A stretch of 64,000 bases of DNA from Mesorhizobium sp. 113-3-3 (GCF_016756495.1 NZ_AP023243.1:4034501-4098500), one strand, 5' to 3'; shown: positions 19,526 through 29,664, counted from the stretch's first letter. The notes: generated by a model not told the origin, from the letters alone. A program made the numbers and translations.

Positions 19526-21295
19526 ATGCCTGACAACAGTTCCTACCTGGTCGTTCCCGTATTTGCATTGTGGCTCTTTGTTCTTATTGCCGTCGTCGTC
19601 CTGGCCGTTGTGCTGGTGACGATGATGTTGCGCGCGCGAAAGGGCAGCCGGCTGGCCGCCGCGGAAGTTGAGCCTGCTCGCGGCCCATTGCCGGAATTCG
19701 AGAAGAATGGACAGTCGGCGGCCGCGGCACTGGTGCAATGGTCGCCCGAAACTCTGCGTCATATCCTGGCAACGGAACTGCCGGATGCCCAGGTGATCGT
19801 CGTCTCGAATCGCGAGCCATATATCCACAACCGCGAGGGCGACGACATCCAACTGGTCGTACCCGCAAGCGGTCTCGTGTCTGCCCTGGAGCCGATCACG
19901 CGTGCCTGTGCAGGCACGTGGATCGCCTATGGCGGCGGGTCGGCCGACGCGCTCGTGGTCGACAAGAACGATCGGATCGAGGTGCCGCCGGACAATCCTT
20001 CCTACACGCTGCGCCGTGTCTGGCTGAGCGAGGAAGAACAGCAAGGCTACTATCTCGGCTTTGCCAATGAAGGCCTCTGGCCGCTGTGCCATATCGCCTT
20101 TACCCGGCCGATATTCCGCGCCTCGGATTGGGAGGCCTACGAGGCGGTCAACCGCAAATTCGCTGACACCGTCGTCGCGGAAGCCCGCAACGAGCGGCCG
20201 ATCGTGCTGGTCCAGGACTATCATTTCGCATTGCTGCCGCGAATGATCCGGGAGCGCCTGCCGGAGGCGATCATCATCACCTTCTGGCACATCCCGTGGC
20301 CGAATTCCGAGGTGTTCAGCATCTGCCCATGGCGCGAGAAGATTCTCGATGGGCTACTCGGCAGTTCGATCGTCGGTTTTCACACCCAGTTCCATTGCAA
20401 CAACTTCATCGACAGCGTCGACCGGTTCCTGGAAAGCCGGATTGAGCGCGAGGATTCGGCCATTTCCTATGGCGGCGAGATCAGTCTGGTCCACGCCTAT
20501 CCGATTTCGATCGAATGGCCGCCGGCGCAACTGGGCAACCTGCCCGACGTGGCGCAATGTCGCCGGCAGGTGCGCGAGAAATTCGGCCTGGCCGAACATG
20601 TCAAACTGTGCGTGGGCGTCGAACGTCTCGACTACACCAAGGGCATCCTCGATCGTTTCAACGCCCTCGACGAACTGCTGACGCTTCATCCGGAATGGAT
20701 CGGCAAGGTGGCGTTCCTGCAGATCGCGGCGCCCAGCCGCGGCACCCTGCCTGCCTATCAGCAACTCTACGAGGAGTGCCTGCGCCATGCCGAGGATCTC
20801 AACCAACGTTTTGGTCGCGAAGGCTACAAGCCCGTCCTGATGGTGACGGAACATCACTCGCAGCAGCAGGTTTACGAAATCTACCGTGCCGCCGATGTTT
20901 GCATGGTCACCAGCCTGCATGACGGCATGAACCTGGTCGCCAAGGAGTTTGTCGCCGCGCGGGAGGACGAACAAGGTGTGCTCCTGCTCAGCATGTTCGC
21001 GGGCGCCTCCAAGGAGCTTTTGGAGGCGCTGATCGTCAACCCCTATGACGCGGCGATGATGGGCGATGCCCTGCTGCAGGCCTTGACCATGTCGCAGGAG
21101 GAGCAGAGCCAGCGCATGCGGCGCATGCGCGAGATCGTGCGCGACAACAATGTCTACCGGTGGGCGGGCAGCATGCTTCTCGATGCGGCGCGCTTGCGCA
21201 AACGCATAGCGGTCGATCGCGCCGTCAGCGCCGCTCCGGCGGCTCCTGGCAATGTGATATCGTTGCTCGATCGCAAACGCGTGGCGGTGCTGTGA
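19526..21295 (+). CDS. otsA: trehalose-6-phosphate synthase with N-terminal membrane anchor
   Basis: Transfers glucose from UDP-glucose to glucose-6-phosphate. The 589 residues exceed the usual ~470 because of an N-terminal extension: one strong hydrophobic helix (about residues 7-34) and a linker to about residue 90. GT20 motifs follow: [51 protein letters not shown] in two parts, and [13 protein letters not shown]. The phosphatase gene overlaps its stop (TGATG), strongly supporting the call. The anchor is unusual and is discussed separately. The longer upstream reading has no better start. Confidence 0.9.
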   Translation: MPDNSSYLVVPVFALWLFVLIAVVVLAVVLVTMMLRARKGSRLAAAEVEPARGPLPEFEKNGQSAAAALVQWSPETLRHILATELPDAQVIVVSNREPYIHNREGDDIQLVVPASGLVSALEPITRACAGTWIAYGGGSADALVVDKNDRIEVPPDNPSYTLRRVWLSEEEQQGYYLGFANEGLWPLCHIAFTRPIFRASDWEAYEAVNRKFADTVVAEARNERPIVLVQDYHFALLPRMIRERLPEAIIITFWHIPWPNSEVFSICPWREKILDGLLGSSIVGFHTQFHCNNFIDSVDRFLESRIEREDSAISYGGEISLVHAYPISIEWPPAQLGNLPDVAQCRRQVREKFGLAEHVKLCVGVERLDYTKGILDRFNALDELLTLHPEWIGKVAFLQIAAPSRGTLPAYQQLYEECLRHAEDLNQRFGREGYKPVLMVTEHHSQQQVYEIYRAADVCMVTSLHDGMNLVAKEFVAAREDEQGVLLLSMFAGASKELLEALIVNPYDAAMMGDALLQALTMSQEEQSQRMRRMREIVRDNNVYRWAGSMLLDAARLRKRIAVDRAVSAAPAAPGNVISLLDRKRVAVL

Positions 21296-22083
21296 TGTCG
21301 ATCTTGCCAAACCTGCCGGAACCCATCGTGCCGCAAGGGCCATGGAGCTTGTTCCTCGATATCGATGGCACGCTCCTCGAACATGCCGCGCATCCCGACG
21401 CGGTGGTCGTAAGTGACGAGCTGCGCACGCTGCTGGTCCGGCTCGAAGCACAATTGGATGGGGCGCTGGCGTTCATCACCGGACGGTCGATCGCCGCCGT
21501 CGACCATCTCTTCCAGCCTCTCAGATTGCGCGCCGCAGGCCTCTATGGCCTCGAGCACAGGCTGACGCGCGATGGTCCGGTCGAAGCGGCCGGCGAACCG
21601 GCTGATATTGCCGCACTTGCCAACGAAATCGCCACGGAACTGGACAATGCGGATGTCTATATCGAGCGCAAGGGGCCCATCCTGGCCATTCATACGCGCG
21701 CGGCACCGCATTTGCTGCGGCGGGCGACGGAGCTGGTTGAACAGGCGCTGGACAGATTGCCTGCGGGATACCGGGTCCTGGCCGGAAATGCCGGTGTGGA
21801 ACTGATGCCGCTTGAGGCGGCCAAGGGGGCGGCCATCCGCCGCTTCATGCAACTTCCGGCTTTCAGAGGACGGCGCCCCGTGTTCCTCGGTGACGATACT
21901 TCGGACGAGAGCGGGTTCGAGACCGTCAACGAACTGGACGGTATTTCGGTTCGTATAAAGCCGCAGGGATCGACAGCGGCGCCTTTTGCGCTGGCCGGCG
22001 TAGATGCGGCCTTCGCCTGGCTGGACGGGATGAGCCGACGGGAGACTGCGAAAGCGGCGAAGCTAGCCGCAACGGCCAAATGA
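21295..22083 (+). CDS. otsB: trehalose-6-phosphate phosphatase
   Basis: A 262-residue HAD-superfamily phosphatase converting trehalose-6-phosphate to trehalose. Motif I is DIDGT (residues 22-26) with nucleophile and acid Asp. Motif II is FITGRS near residue 62, and motif IV is LGDDTSDESGF near residue 198. Its start overlaps the otsA stop by one base. A TGAACCGG/CCGGTTCA hairpin (22081-22115) begins at the stop codon without a T-run. Confidence 0.92.
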   Translation: MSILPNLPEPIVPQGPWSLFLDIDGTLLEHAAHPDAVVVSDELRTLLVRLEAQLDGALAFITGRSIAAVDHLFQPLRLRAAGLYGLEHRLTRDGPVEAAGEPADIAALANEIATELDNADVYIERKGPILAIHTRAAPHLLRRATELVEQALDRLPAGYRVLAGNAGVELMPLEAAKGAAIRRFMQLPAFRGRRPVFLGDDTSDESGFETVNELDGISVRIKPQGSTAAPFALAGVDAAFAWLDGMSRRETAKAAKLAATAK

Positions 22084-22136
22084 ACCGGATTTGCCCCTAA
22101 GCCGCTCCCGGTTCACCTACATGGAAGGAGTTTGCC

Positions 22137-22349
22137 ATGACACAACTGACCAGCCTCGTCCGGGAAATCATGCCCGCCTGGCTCCAGCGGCGCGAGGGGT
22201 CGCAAAGCGGGGATGCCAAGACGACAGCCGAGCCGCCGCCTCCCGAAGAAGCGGACGCAGTCTGGCGCAAGGCTGTCGAGAAGGATCTGTTTGGGGCCAA
22301 CACGCCGGATTACGCCGAGACCGGGGAGAAGAAACCCAACCGCCATTGA
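22137..22349 (+). CDS. small hypothetical protein
   Basis: A 70-residue hydrophilic protein with an excellent ribosome-binding site (GGAAGGAG, six bases before the ATG). The N-terminus is amphipathic (SLVREIMPAWLQRR), followed by a Pro/Glu-rich linker (PPPPEEADAVW) and a charged C-terminus. No family recognised. It follows otsB by 53 bases and may be part of the same stress transcript. Its stop lies nine bases from the convergent dprA stop. Confidence 0.6.
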   Translation: MTQLTSLVREIMPAWLQRREGSQSGDAKTTAEPPPPEEADAVWRKAVEKDLFGANTPDYAETGEKKPNRH

Positions 22350-22358
22350 CTGCTGTGC

Positions 22359-23492
22359 TCAGCCTTCTCCGAAAACCAGTGAAACATTGCCGCCGGCATG
22401 GCGTTCGAGCCGCCCGGCGAGGTCGAGTTCCAGAAGAACCATGAAGACCTGGGCCGGGTGCAGCCCGGTATGGCGGATGATCTCGTCGACCGGCACCGGC
22501 GTCGGACCGAGCGCCTCGAGGACCTTGGCGCGATCGCTCTCGCCAGGCGGCGGTGTGGCCGAGAAATCCGGTGGGTCATCAAACGGCGGCACATCAGGCG
22601 CCCGCAGGCCGGTCAGCGGCGCGATCGCCCTGGAAATATCGGATGCCTCGGTGACCAGCGTGGCGCCGTCCTTGAGCAGGCCGTTGGTGCCGGCCGCGCG
22701 TGGGTCGAGCGGCGAGCCGGGCACCGCAAAAACAAGCCGGCCCATTTCGCCGGCAAGCCTGGCGCTGATTAGCGAGCCCGAACGCTGCGCCGCCTCGACC
22801 ACCACCAGTCCAAGGGCCGCACCCGCGACAAGACGGTTGCGGCGTGGAAAATCCTGGGCGCGCGGCTGCCAGCCGAACGGCATTTCGGAGATGACGGCGC
22901 CACGCTCGGCGATTTCCGCGCACAGGCCGGCATTCTCGGGCGGGTAGGGCAGGTCGAGGCCCCCGGCCAGCACACCGACCGTGCCGGTAGAGAGACTCCC
23001 TTGGTGCGCCGCCGTGTCGATGCCGCGCGCCAGGCCGGAGACGATGCCATAGCCGTCGCCGCCAAGATCGGCCGCCAGCATGCGCGCCATCTTGATGCCG
23101 GCCAGCGATGCGTTGCGGGCCCCGACGATGGCAATGCCCGGCAGCCGGAAGACAGAGGCGCTGCCCTTGACCGCCAGCAGCGGCGGCGGATTGTCCATGT
23201 TTCTCAGCAGCGGTGGATAGTCGGGCTCGCCGATGCCGACAAAACGCGCGCCAGCCCGGCGGGCCGCCTCGAGTTCGGCCTCGGCCTCGGCGATTGACGG
23301 AATGCGGGCGATCCGGCTGGCGCCGCCCGAAATCATCAGTTCCGGCAGGATCTCCAGCGCCACCTCGGCGGAGCCGAAGCGGTTGATCAGGTCGCGAAAG
23401 GAAGCGGGGCCGACATTCTGGGTGCGGATCAGCCGCAGCCAGCTCAGCCGCTGCCGGTCGCTGAGGCGCGGCCCGGCGGCCGGCTCGCTCAA
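22359..23492 (-). CDS. dprA: DNA-processing protein DprA
   Basis: Binds incoming single-stranded DNA and loads RecA during transformation. The 377 residues comprise an N-terminal SAM-like helical domain (residues 10-80), the Rossmann-like DprA core with [18 protein letters not shown] near residue 155 and [13 protein letters not shown], and a C-terminal winged helix ([20 protein letters not shown]). It overlaps plsY by four bases (ATGA). The gene is common in non-competent rhizobia; it does not prove competence. Confidence 0.93.
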   Translation of the reverse strand: MSEPAAGPRLSDRQRLSWLRLIRTQNVGPASFRDLINRFGSAEVALEILPELMISGGASRIARIPSIAEAEAELEAARRAGARFVGIGEPDYPPLLRNMDNPPPLLAVKGSASVFRLPGIAIVGARNASLAGIKMARMLAADLGGDGYGIVSGLARGIDTAAHQGSLSTGTVGVLAGGLDLPYPPENAGLCAEIAERGAVISEMPFGWQPRAQDFPRRNRLVAGAALGLVVVEAAQRSGSLISARLAGEMGRLVFAVPGSPLDPRAAGTNGLLKDGATLVTEASDISRAIAPLTGLRAPDVPPFDDPPDFSATPPPGESDRAKVLEALGPTPVPVDEIIRHTGLHPAQVFMVLLELDLAGRLERHAGGNVSLVFGEG

Positions 23493-24076
23493 CCCTTGGC
23501 TCCGATCTTGCCCTCGGTGCCGGCAAGCAGCCGCGAAATGTTCGCCCTGTGCTTGATGAAGACGATGATGCTCATCACCACGAACAGAATGGCAATCTGC
23601 GGTGCGCTCATGAAGTAGAGGGCGATCGGCACGATCACGGCCGCCGTCAGCGCCGCCAGCGAGGAGTAGCGAAACAGGAACGCCATCACCAGCCAGACGA
23701 CGGCGAAGATCAGCGCCACCTGCCAGGCAAGGCCGATCAGCACACCGAGATAGGTGGCGACACCCTTGCCGCCCTTGAAGCCAAGCCAGACCGGGAAGAG
23801 ATGACCGAGAAAGGCGCCGAGGCCGGCCCAGACCGCCGTTTCCGGCGCGACATGGCCTGCTATCAGCACGGCCGCCGTGCCCTTCAGCGCGTCGAGCAGC
23901 AAGGTCGCTGCGGCCAGGCCCTTGTTGCCGGTGCGCAGCACGTTGGTGGCGCCGATATTGCCGGAGCCGATCTTGCGCACGTCACCAAGGCCGGCGGCGC
24001 GGGTGAGCAGCAGCCCGAAGGGAATCGAGCCGAGCAGATAGCCGAAGACAAGTGCTGGGATGATGCCGTAATTCAT
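23489..24076 (-). CDS. plsY: acyl-phosphate:glycerol-3-phosphate acyltransferase PlsY
   Basis: A 195-residue inner-membrane enzyme making lysophosphatidic acid from acyl phosphate and glycerol-3-phosphate. Conserved segments are [10 protein letters not shown] (residues ~15-24), [12 protein letters not shown] (~38-49) and [12 protein letters not shown] (~100-112), with multiple membrane helices. It has a GGGGGGAA ribosome-binding site. It lies between the methyltransferase and dprA and could draw on the glycerol-3-phosphate made by GlpK elsewhere in the window. Confidence 0.95.
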   Translation of the reverse strand: MNYGIIPALVFGYLLGSIPFGLLLTRAAGLGDVRKIGSGNIGATNVLRTGNKGLAAATLLLDALKGTAAVLIAGHVAPETAVWAGLGAFLGHLFPVWLGFKGGKGVATYLGVLIGLAWQVALIFAVVWLVMAFLFRYSSLAALTAAVIVPIALYFMSAPQIAILFVVMSIIVFIKHRANISRLLAGTEGKIGAKG

Positions 24077-24118
24077 TGTTCCCCCCGTATTTTCTTATGT
24101 CATCGCCTCGGCTTGCGT

Positions 24119-24844
24119 TCAAGCCAAGGCGCAGACAAACGAGTCCCCGATCAGGGGTCCTTCGCCTGGCGCTCTTTGGACGATCCGCCAGCCGCAGCCT
24201 TCCACCAGACGGGTAAGGAAATCGGGGTTGTAGAAGCACATGCCGCCGTTCTTGTCCGGGCTCCTGTCTTCGAACTCGGCGATCCCGGCATCCAGGAAGC
24301 AAGTGAAAAGGAGGCGGCCCTGGGTTGCAGTGTGCCGGCGCAGGAGGCTGAAGATGAATGCTGCGTCATCGGGGTTCTGGTGGGTGATCACAGAAAACAG
24401 CGAGATGACGTCAAAGGCGTGCAAGGGCAGCGGGAGTTCCGTCTCATTGGAGAGTGGGCGTCCCTTCGGGTTGTAGAGCGGGTGGTGCGCGTCCAGGAGG
24501 ACATAGGAGAAGCGGGGATCGCGTACGGTGGAGCGCAGGAAGTCGATCATCTCCGCAAAGCAGTCGATACCGGTGTAGGAGCGGATCGGAATCCTGTGAT
24601 TTAGAATGGCCTGGGTGAACCGGACGCCGCAGCCGAAGTCGAGGAGCCGGCTGGCCGCCAGTGTCTTCAATCCGATCCGCTGCCGCATCCTCTCCAGCAG
24701 CCAGGCACCGCTATCTTGCGGCGGCATCAGGGCGCTCACCTTCTGGGAATTCCGGTTGAACTGTTGCGGGACGATAAATTCCGGCGGCGAGGGACGCAGG
24801 CGATGCCAGATCGACTGCAACCAGGAAGGATGATGCGATCTCAT
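24119..24844 (-). CDS. class I SAM-dependent methyltransferase
   Basis: A 241-residue protein with SAM motif I LLDFGCGVRF (residues 67-76), an acidic loop YTGIDCF near residue 92, and FDVISLFSVITH near residue 150, typical of the Rossmann methyltransferase core. The substrate is unknown. It sits between plsY and pyrC, which in relatives are usually near neighbours, and its wording is less GC-rich than its neighbours in places, so it may be a later insertion. Confidence 0.75.
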   Translation of the reverse strand: MRSHHPSWLQSIWHRLRPSPPEFIVPQQFNRNSQKVSALMPPQDSGAWLLERMRQRIGLKTLAASRLLDFGCGVRFTQAILNHRIPIRSYTGIDCFAEMIDFLRSTVRDPRFSYVLLDAHHPLYNPKGRPLSNETELPLPLHAFDVISLFSVITHQNPDDAAFIFSLLRRHTATQGRLLFTCFLDAGIAEFEDRSPDKNGGMCFYNPDFLTRLVEGCGWRIVQRAPGEGPLIGDSFVCALA

Positions 24845-24931
24845 GGCAAGGGCTCTTGGAAGAGGCAGCGGATGACAAGTTCACCGGATCGCTAAAGCAG
24901 AGTGCTGCGAAGATTGGCTGGCCGTCAGGGT

Positions 24932-26218
24932 TTAAACGGAAAATACTGTGCGGCCCGCGACCAGCGTTTGCAAGACCTTGCCTTGCAGGCGCGCGCCTTC
25001 GAAGCAGGTGTTTTTCGAGCGCGAGCGAATGCCGCTTTCACTGACGATCCAGGGCTCATCGAGGTCGACAAGCGCGAGGTCGGCGATTGAACCCGGCTTC
25101 AGCGTGCCGCCGGGCAGTCCGAACAGTTTTGCCGGCGCGGTGGACAGCGTTTCGACCAGCCGCAGCAGCGGCACGTCGCCATTGTGGTAGAGCCGCAAGG
25201 CGGCGCCCAGAAGCGTTTCGAGGCCGATGGCGCCGGCTGCCGCGTCGGCGAAGGGTAGGCGCTTGGTGTCCACATCCTGCGGATCATGCGAGGAGACGAT
25301 GATGTCGACCGTGCCGTCCCTGACCGCCTCGATCATCGCCAGCCGGTCTTCCTCGGCGCGCAGCGGCGGCGTCAGGCGGAAGAAGGTGCGGTATTCGCCG
25401 ACATCGTTTTCATTGAGCGACAGATTGTGGATCGACACGCCTGACGTGACGGCCGCGCCGTCAGCCTTGGCGCGCGTCACGGCGTTTGCGGCCATCGCCG
25501 TCGAGATTTTCGCCGCATGGTAGAAGCCGCGCGTCAGCCGCGCCAAAGCCAGATCGCGCTCCAGCGGGATCGATTCGGCCTCTCGCGGAATGCCGGAAAG
25601 GCCGAGCCAGCTGGCATACAGGCCTTCATTCATGACGCCGGATGAGCCGAGGTCGGCATCCTGCGTCTCGTGCACGATGGTAGCGCCGAAGTCGCGGGCA
25701 TAGGTCAGGGCGCGGCGCATCACCAGCGAACTGGCGATGGTGTGGCGGCCGTCGGTGAAGGCGACCGCGCCTGCCTCGCGCAGCAGGCCGAACTCGGTCA
25801 TCTCGCGACCATCGAGCCCCTTGGTGATCGCCGCCGCCGGAAAGACGTTGACGATCGCCGTGTCCTTGGCGGTGCGCAGCACGAACTCGACCAGCGCTAC
25901 ATTGTCGATCACCGGATCGGTGTCCGGCATCATGACGATTGAGGTCACGCCGCCGGCGGCCGCCGCGACGCTCGCCGAAGCGATGGTTTCGCGATGCTCG
26001 CCGCCCGGCTCGCCGATGAAGACGCGGCCATCGACAAGTCCGGGAATGATCGCCTTGCCTGCGCAATCAATTGTCGTGGCGCCATCGGGCGCGCCCTGGT
26101 TCAACGCCGCCTTGCCGGCGGCAACGATTTTCTTGCCATCGACGATGACGGAGCCGACTTCGTCGATGCCGCGCGAGGGGTCGACGACGCGGGCGCGTTC
26201 AAAGACCGTCGTGCTCAT
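24932..26218 (-). CDS. pyrC: PyrC-like dihydroorotase homologue lacking the HxH metal motif
   Basis: A 428-residue amidohydrolase-fold protein overlapping pyrB by four bases. The catalytic dihydroorotase D-x-H-x-H motif is replaced by [12 protein letters not shown] (residues 61-72): both zinc-ligand histidines are missing. The C-terminal [15 protein letters not shown] segment and IGLETLL are kept. Proteins of this type (PyrC' or PyrX) partner with aspartate carbamoyltransferase without hydrolase activity in some bacteria, so a structural role is likely. A separate active dihydroorotase should be encoded elsewhere. Confidence 0.82.
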   Translation of the reverse strand: MSTTVFERARVVDPSRGIDEVGSVIVDGKKIVAAGKAALNQGAPDGATTIDCAGKAIIPGLVDGRVFIGEPGGEHRETIASASVAAAAGGVTSIVMMPDTDPVIDNVALVEFVLRTAKDTAIVNVFPAAAITKGLDGREMTEFGLLREAGAVAFTDGRHTIASSLVMRRALTYARDFGATIVHETQDADLGSSGVMNEGLYASWLGLSGIPREAESIPLERDLALARLTRGFYHAAKISTAMAANAVTRAKADGAAVTSGVSIHNLSLNENDVGEYRTFFRLTPPLRAEEDRLAMIEAVRDGTVDIIVSSHDPQDVDTKRLPFADAAAGAIGLETLLGAALRLYHNGDVPLLRLVETLSTAPAKLFGLPGGTLKPGSIADLALVDLDEPWIVSESGIRSRSKNTCFEGARLQGKVLQTLVAGRTVFSV

Positions 26219-27180
26219 GCGCCGCGACCCTCTTGATTGCGACAGGGGTCGAGCAGCGCTTCCATCACCGCCATGCGCACGGCGACGCCCATCTCCACCT
26301 GTTCCTGGATGACGCTTTGCGGGCCGTCGGCGATTTCCGAGGCGATTTCGACGCCGCGGTTCATCGGGCCGGGATGCATCACCAGCGCGTCGTCCTTGGC
26401 GGCCTTCAGCTTTTCGGCGTCGAGGCCGAAATAGCGGAAATATTCGCGCACCGAAGGCACGAAGGCGCCTTCCATCCGTTCGCGCTGCAGGCGCAGCATC
26501 ATGACCACGTCGGCGTCCTTGAGGCCTTCGGCCATCGAGCGCGTGACGATGACGCCCATCTTCTCGATGCCGGACGGCAGCAGAGTCGAAGGCGCAACCA
26601 CGCGCACCTGCGCGCCAAGCGCGTTGAGCAGCATGATGTTGGAGCGTGCCACGCGCGAATGCAGGATGTCGCCGCAGATCGCCACGATCAGTTTTGACAG
26701 CGGACCCTTGGCGCGGCGGATGGTCAGCGCGTCGAGCAGCGCCTGGGTCGGGTGTTCATGCGCTCCGTCGCCGGCATTGACGACGGAGCAGCCGACTTTC
26801 TGCGCCAGAAGGGCGGCGGCGCCCGCCGACTGGTGGCGGATGATCAAGATGTCGGGCCGCATGGCGTTCAGCGTCATCGCCGTGTCGATGAGCGTTTCGC
26901 CCTTCTTCACCGACGAACTCGCCACCGACATGTTCATGACATCGGCGCCGAGCCGCTTTCCGGCCAGCTCGAAAGAGGACTGCGTGCGGGTCGAGGCCTC
27001 GTAGAAGAGATTGATCTGGGTGCGGCCGCGCAGCGTCGAGGTCTTCTTTTCGGACTGCCGCGAAATCGCGACGGCCCGATCCGCCCGGTCGAGCAACAGC
27101 TCGATGTCGGCGGGCGAAAGATCGCTGATGCCCAGAAGATGGCGGTGAGGGTAGAGTGGCAGGGACGAAGCGTCGGTCAT
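26215..27180 (-). CDS. pyrB: aspartate carbamoyltransferase catalytic subunit
   Basis: Condenses carbamoyl phosphate with aspartate, the first committed step of pyrimidine synthesis. The 321 residues include the carbamoyl-phosphate loop [12 protein letters not shown] (near residue 63) and the HPTQALLD motif (near residue 142). No regulatory pyrI is adjacent; the partner is the overlapping pyrC-like gene. A strong sigma-70 promoter lies immediately upstream, leaving only a few untranslated bases. Confidence 0.95.
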   Translation of the reverse strand: MTDASSLPLYPHRHLLGISDLSPADIELLLDRADRAVAISRQSEKKTSTLRGRTQINLFYEASTRTQSSFELAGKRLGADVMNMSVASSSVKKGETLIDTAMTLNAMRPDILIIRHQSAGAAALLAQKVGCSVVNAGDGAHEHPTQALLDALTIRRAKGPLSKLIVAICGDILHSRVARSNIMLLNALGAQVRVVAPSTLLPSGIEKMGVIVTRSMAEGLKDADVVMMLRLQRERMEGAFVPSVREYFRYFGLDAEKLKAAKDDALVMHPGPMNRGVEIASEIADGPQSVIQEQVEMGVAVRMAVMEALLDPCRNQEGRGA

Positions 27181-27191
27181 CTCAAGGCGCT

Positions 27192-27220
27192 GCTATAGGG
27201 TGCGGATTTTGCGCCTGCAA
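27192..27220 (-). promoter_or_regulatory. sigma-70 promoter of pyrB
   Basis: On the minus strand, TTGCAG (27220-27215) and TATAGC (27197-27192) have a 17-base spacer. The predicted transcription start is about five bases before the pyrB ATG at 27180, implying a nearly leaderless mRNA. Confidence 0.6.
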
Positions 27221-27338
27221 GCACGAGCTTTGGATTGGCGCCGTTCTCCCCGGTATTTTCGTCGCGCGGGCTGCATAGCTTGGGCTATATCTAGCCGATG
27301 GCTTCGGATTCGAAGTCTTCTTGTGACAAGGACAGAGC

Positions 27339-28967
27339 GTGACCGACGACGTGACGAACCAGCCGCCGCCGCTGACGGGCGGCAACGCCTGGCGGGGCGA
27401 TCCGTTGCTGATCCAGCTTGCCGAGCGCTTTTCCGACCCGGTGCGCAAGGACCTCGACGGGCTCGGCCGGTTTGTCCTGACGCAGGAGGCGCAGGAGCTG
27501 GCGCGCCTGGCCAATGTCGAGACGCCGAAGCTCAGGACACATGATCGCCAGGGACGGCGCATCGATCTCGTCGAGTTCCATCCCGCCTACCACGCCTTGA
27601 TGCGCCGCTCGGTGGCCAACGGGCTGCATTCCTCGGTCTGGGAAAATGGCGACGCCGAGATCGGCCGCCGCCACCAGGTGCGCGCCGCCCGATTCTATCT
27701 GACCGCCGAGCTCGAGACAGGACATCTGTGCCCCATCACCATGACCAGCGCCTCGCTGGCGGCGTTGATGGCCAGCCCGAAACTGTTCCGCGAATGGGCG
27801 CCGCGGGTGACGACGCGCAAATACGACCAGAGCCAGAAGCCGCCGGTCGAGAAGACCGGGCTGACCCTCGGCATGGGCATGACCGAAAAACAGGGCGGCA
27901 CCGATGTGCGCGCCAATGTGACCAGGGCCGAACGCGCCGGCAGCGGCTTCTATCGCCTGACCGGCCACAAATGGTTCATGTCGGCGCCGATGTCGGATGC
28001 CTTCCTGGTTCTGGCGCAGGCGCCGGAGGGGCTTTCGTGCTTCCTCGTGCCGCGCGTTCTCGGCGACGGATCAGGCAATGGTTTCCGCTTCCAGCGGCTG
28101 AAGGACAAGCTCGGCAACCGCTCCAACGCGTCTTCCGAGGTGGAATTCGTCAACGCCATTGGCGAGATGGTCGGCGAGCCCGGCGCCGGCGTGAAGACGA
28201 TCATGGACATGGTCACCTTGACCCGGCTTGACTGCGCCGTGGCGTCCTCGGCGATCATGCGGGCAGGGCTGGCGGAAGCGGTTCACCATGCCCGTCATCG
28301 CCAGGTGTTCGGCTCGACCTTGATCGAGCAGCCGATGATGCAGCGCGTGCTGGCCGACATGGCGCTGGATGTTGCCGCCGCCACCGCGCTGTCGTTCCGG
28401 CTGGCGCGCTCCTTCGACGAAGCTGCGAGCGATCGCGGCGAGGCGGCGTTTGCGCGCGCCATGACGCCGGTCGTCAAATACTGGGTATGCAAGATCGCGC
28501 CGCCGCTGCTTTACGAGGCGATGGAGTGTCTCGGCGGCAATGGCTATGTCGAGGAGGCGCCGCTCGCCCGCTACTACCGCGAAGCGCCGGTCAACGCGAT
28601 CTGGGAAGGGTCGGGCAATGTCATGGCGCTCGATGTGTTGCGCGTGCTCGGTCGCGCGCCCGGCCTGTTCGAAGAGGTGCTGGCCGGCATCGACCGCGAC
28701 CTCGGCGCCGGCGGGCGTGGCACGATCGGCGTGCTGAAGGCGGCAATGCAGGTGGCTTCGACCGATGAGGGCTCGGCCCGGCTGCTGACCGAACAGCTGG
28801 CGTTGTCGGCCGCCGCGGCGGAGCTGCGCCGGCTGGGGGCAGGGCGGATCGCCGATGCCTTCGTCGAGACCCGCCTGGCCGGCCAATGGCGCAACACCTA
28901 CGGCATGATCGATTCGCGCCACGACGCGCGCATGATCATCGACACGCTCTATCCGCCGGTGAATTGA
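27339..28967 (+). CDS. AidB-like acyl-CoA dehydrogenase
   Basis: A 542-residue flavoprotein of the AidB branch, longer than classical acyl-CoA dehydrogenases (~380). Seen are MGMTEKQGGTDVRAN near residue 180, the FAD-binding GHKWFMSAPMSDAFLVLAQ near 207, and RLKDKLGNRSNASSEVEF near 260, which is typical of AidB. GTG start. AidB is linked to protection from alkylation damage; whether this homologue is protective or an ordinary dehydrogenase cannot be told from sequence. Monocistronic; divergent from pyrB. Confidence 0.87.
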   Translation: MTDDVTNQPPPLTGGNAWRGDPLLIQLAERFSDPVRKDLDGLGRFVLTQEAQELARLANVETPKLRTHDRQGRRIDLVEFHPAYHALMRRSVANGLHSSVWENGDAEIGRRHQVRAARFYLTAELETGHLCPITMTSASLAALMASPKLFREWAPRVTTRKYDQSQKPPVEKTGLTLGMGMTEKQGGTDVRANVTRAERAGSGFYRLTGHKWFMSAPMSDAFLVLAQAPEGLSCFLVPRVLGDGSGNGFRFQRLKDKLGNRSNASSEVEFVNAIGEMVGEPGAGVKTIMDMVTLTRLDCAVASSAIMRAGLAEAVHHARHRQVFGSTLIEQPMMQRVLADMALDVAAATALSFRLARSFDEAASDRGEAAFARAMTPVVKYWVCKIAPPLLYEAMECLGGNGYVEEAPLARYYREAPVNAIWEGSGNVMALDVLRVLGRAPGLFEEVLAGIDRDLGAGGRGTIGVLKAAMQVASTDEGSARLLTEQLALSAAAAELRRLGAGRIADAFVETRLAGQWRNTYGMIDSRHDARMIIDTLYPPVN

Positions 28968-29115
28968 GCCGAGACCGCTCGATTCTTCGACCGGTTGAAC
29001 GCATCCGGGAGCATCCTGGTGCGTTCTGTGGATCGCCGTTAACCTTAACAAATGGTTTCCATTGCGGCGGCGGGCGGCAAAGCCCACTGTCATTCCTGCC
29101 GAAGCAGGAACCACG

Positions 29116-29664
29116 ATGCGACACGTACTGACCTCTTTTCTGTCTGTGCACTGGGCGATTGTCTTCGCCCTGCTGGCGCTGATCTGCATCGATGGAGACC
29201 GCGGTGTGGCGGCAGCCCTTGGCGTGCTCGGAGTGACGGTGGAGAGCGCCCGGTTCGTCGATCTGCAGAACGTCGTCGTGGTCGCGCCGCTGGCGATCGC
29301 CTTGCTGGTCGTGTCGGTGCTGTTCTTCTGGGCTTTTGTCGATTCCTTGATCAACGATGTGGCCAGCCCGGGCGCCGACAGCGTCGTTCGCATCGCCTTC
29401 ATTTCCGCGTCCGGCGTGCTGTCGATGATCCTGATCGGCGGCGCGGCCCAAGGCATCAACGGACTTTTCATGGTGGTGGCCGTGCAATTGGCGGCGCTTC
29501 TGGCCTCCTATGTCGCCATGCTCGCCGAGCGGCGCTCCGCGGCCGCGTCGGATGACGCCGATTTTCGCGCCACGGCGCACAGCATGGCGAAGGCCGCTGC
29601 CCACAATTCGCTGCTCTCGCTGATATCGGGCCGGACCGGACCGAACGGGAAGGGAGGCCGCTGA
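29116..29664 (+). CDS. hypothetical membrane protein
   Basis: A 182-residue protein with four hydrophobic segments (about residues 7-25, 50-75, 92-110 and 115-140) and a polar C-terminus (HSMAKAAAHNSLLSLISGR). Not recognised. The start at 29116 gives a clean N-terminal membrane helix; an earlier start at 29062 adds a polar tail. It overlaps the next gene by one base, so the two are a coupled pair. Confidence 0.65.
   Translation: MRHVLTSFLSVHWAIVFALLALICIDGDRGVAAALGVLGVTVESARFVDLQNVVVVAPLAIALLVVSVLFFWAFVDSLINDVASPGADSVVRIAFISASGVLSMILIGGAAQGINGLFMVVAVQLAALLASYVAMLAERRSAAASDDADFRATAHSMAKAAAHNSLLSLISGRTGPNGKGGR

Noticed and set aside
22081..22115. Terminator after otsB
   Set aside because: An 8-bp stem with a 19-base loop and no T-run; it would not terminate transcription by itself.
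28998..29034. Hairpin-like AACGCA...TGCGTT after the acyl-CoA dehydrogenase gene
   Set aside because: Stem interrupted by a bulge and not followed by a T-run; too weak to call.
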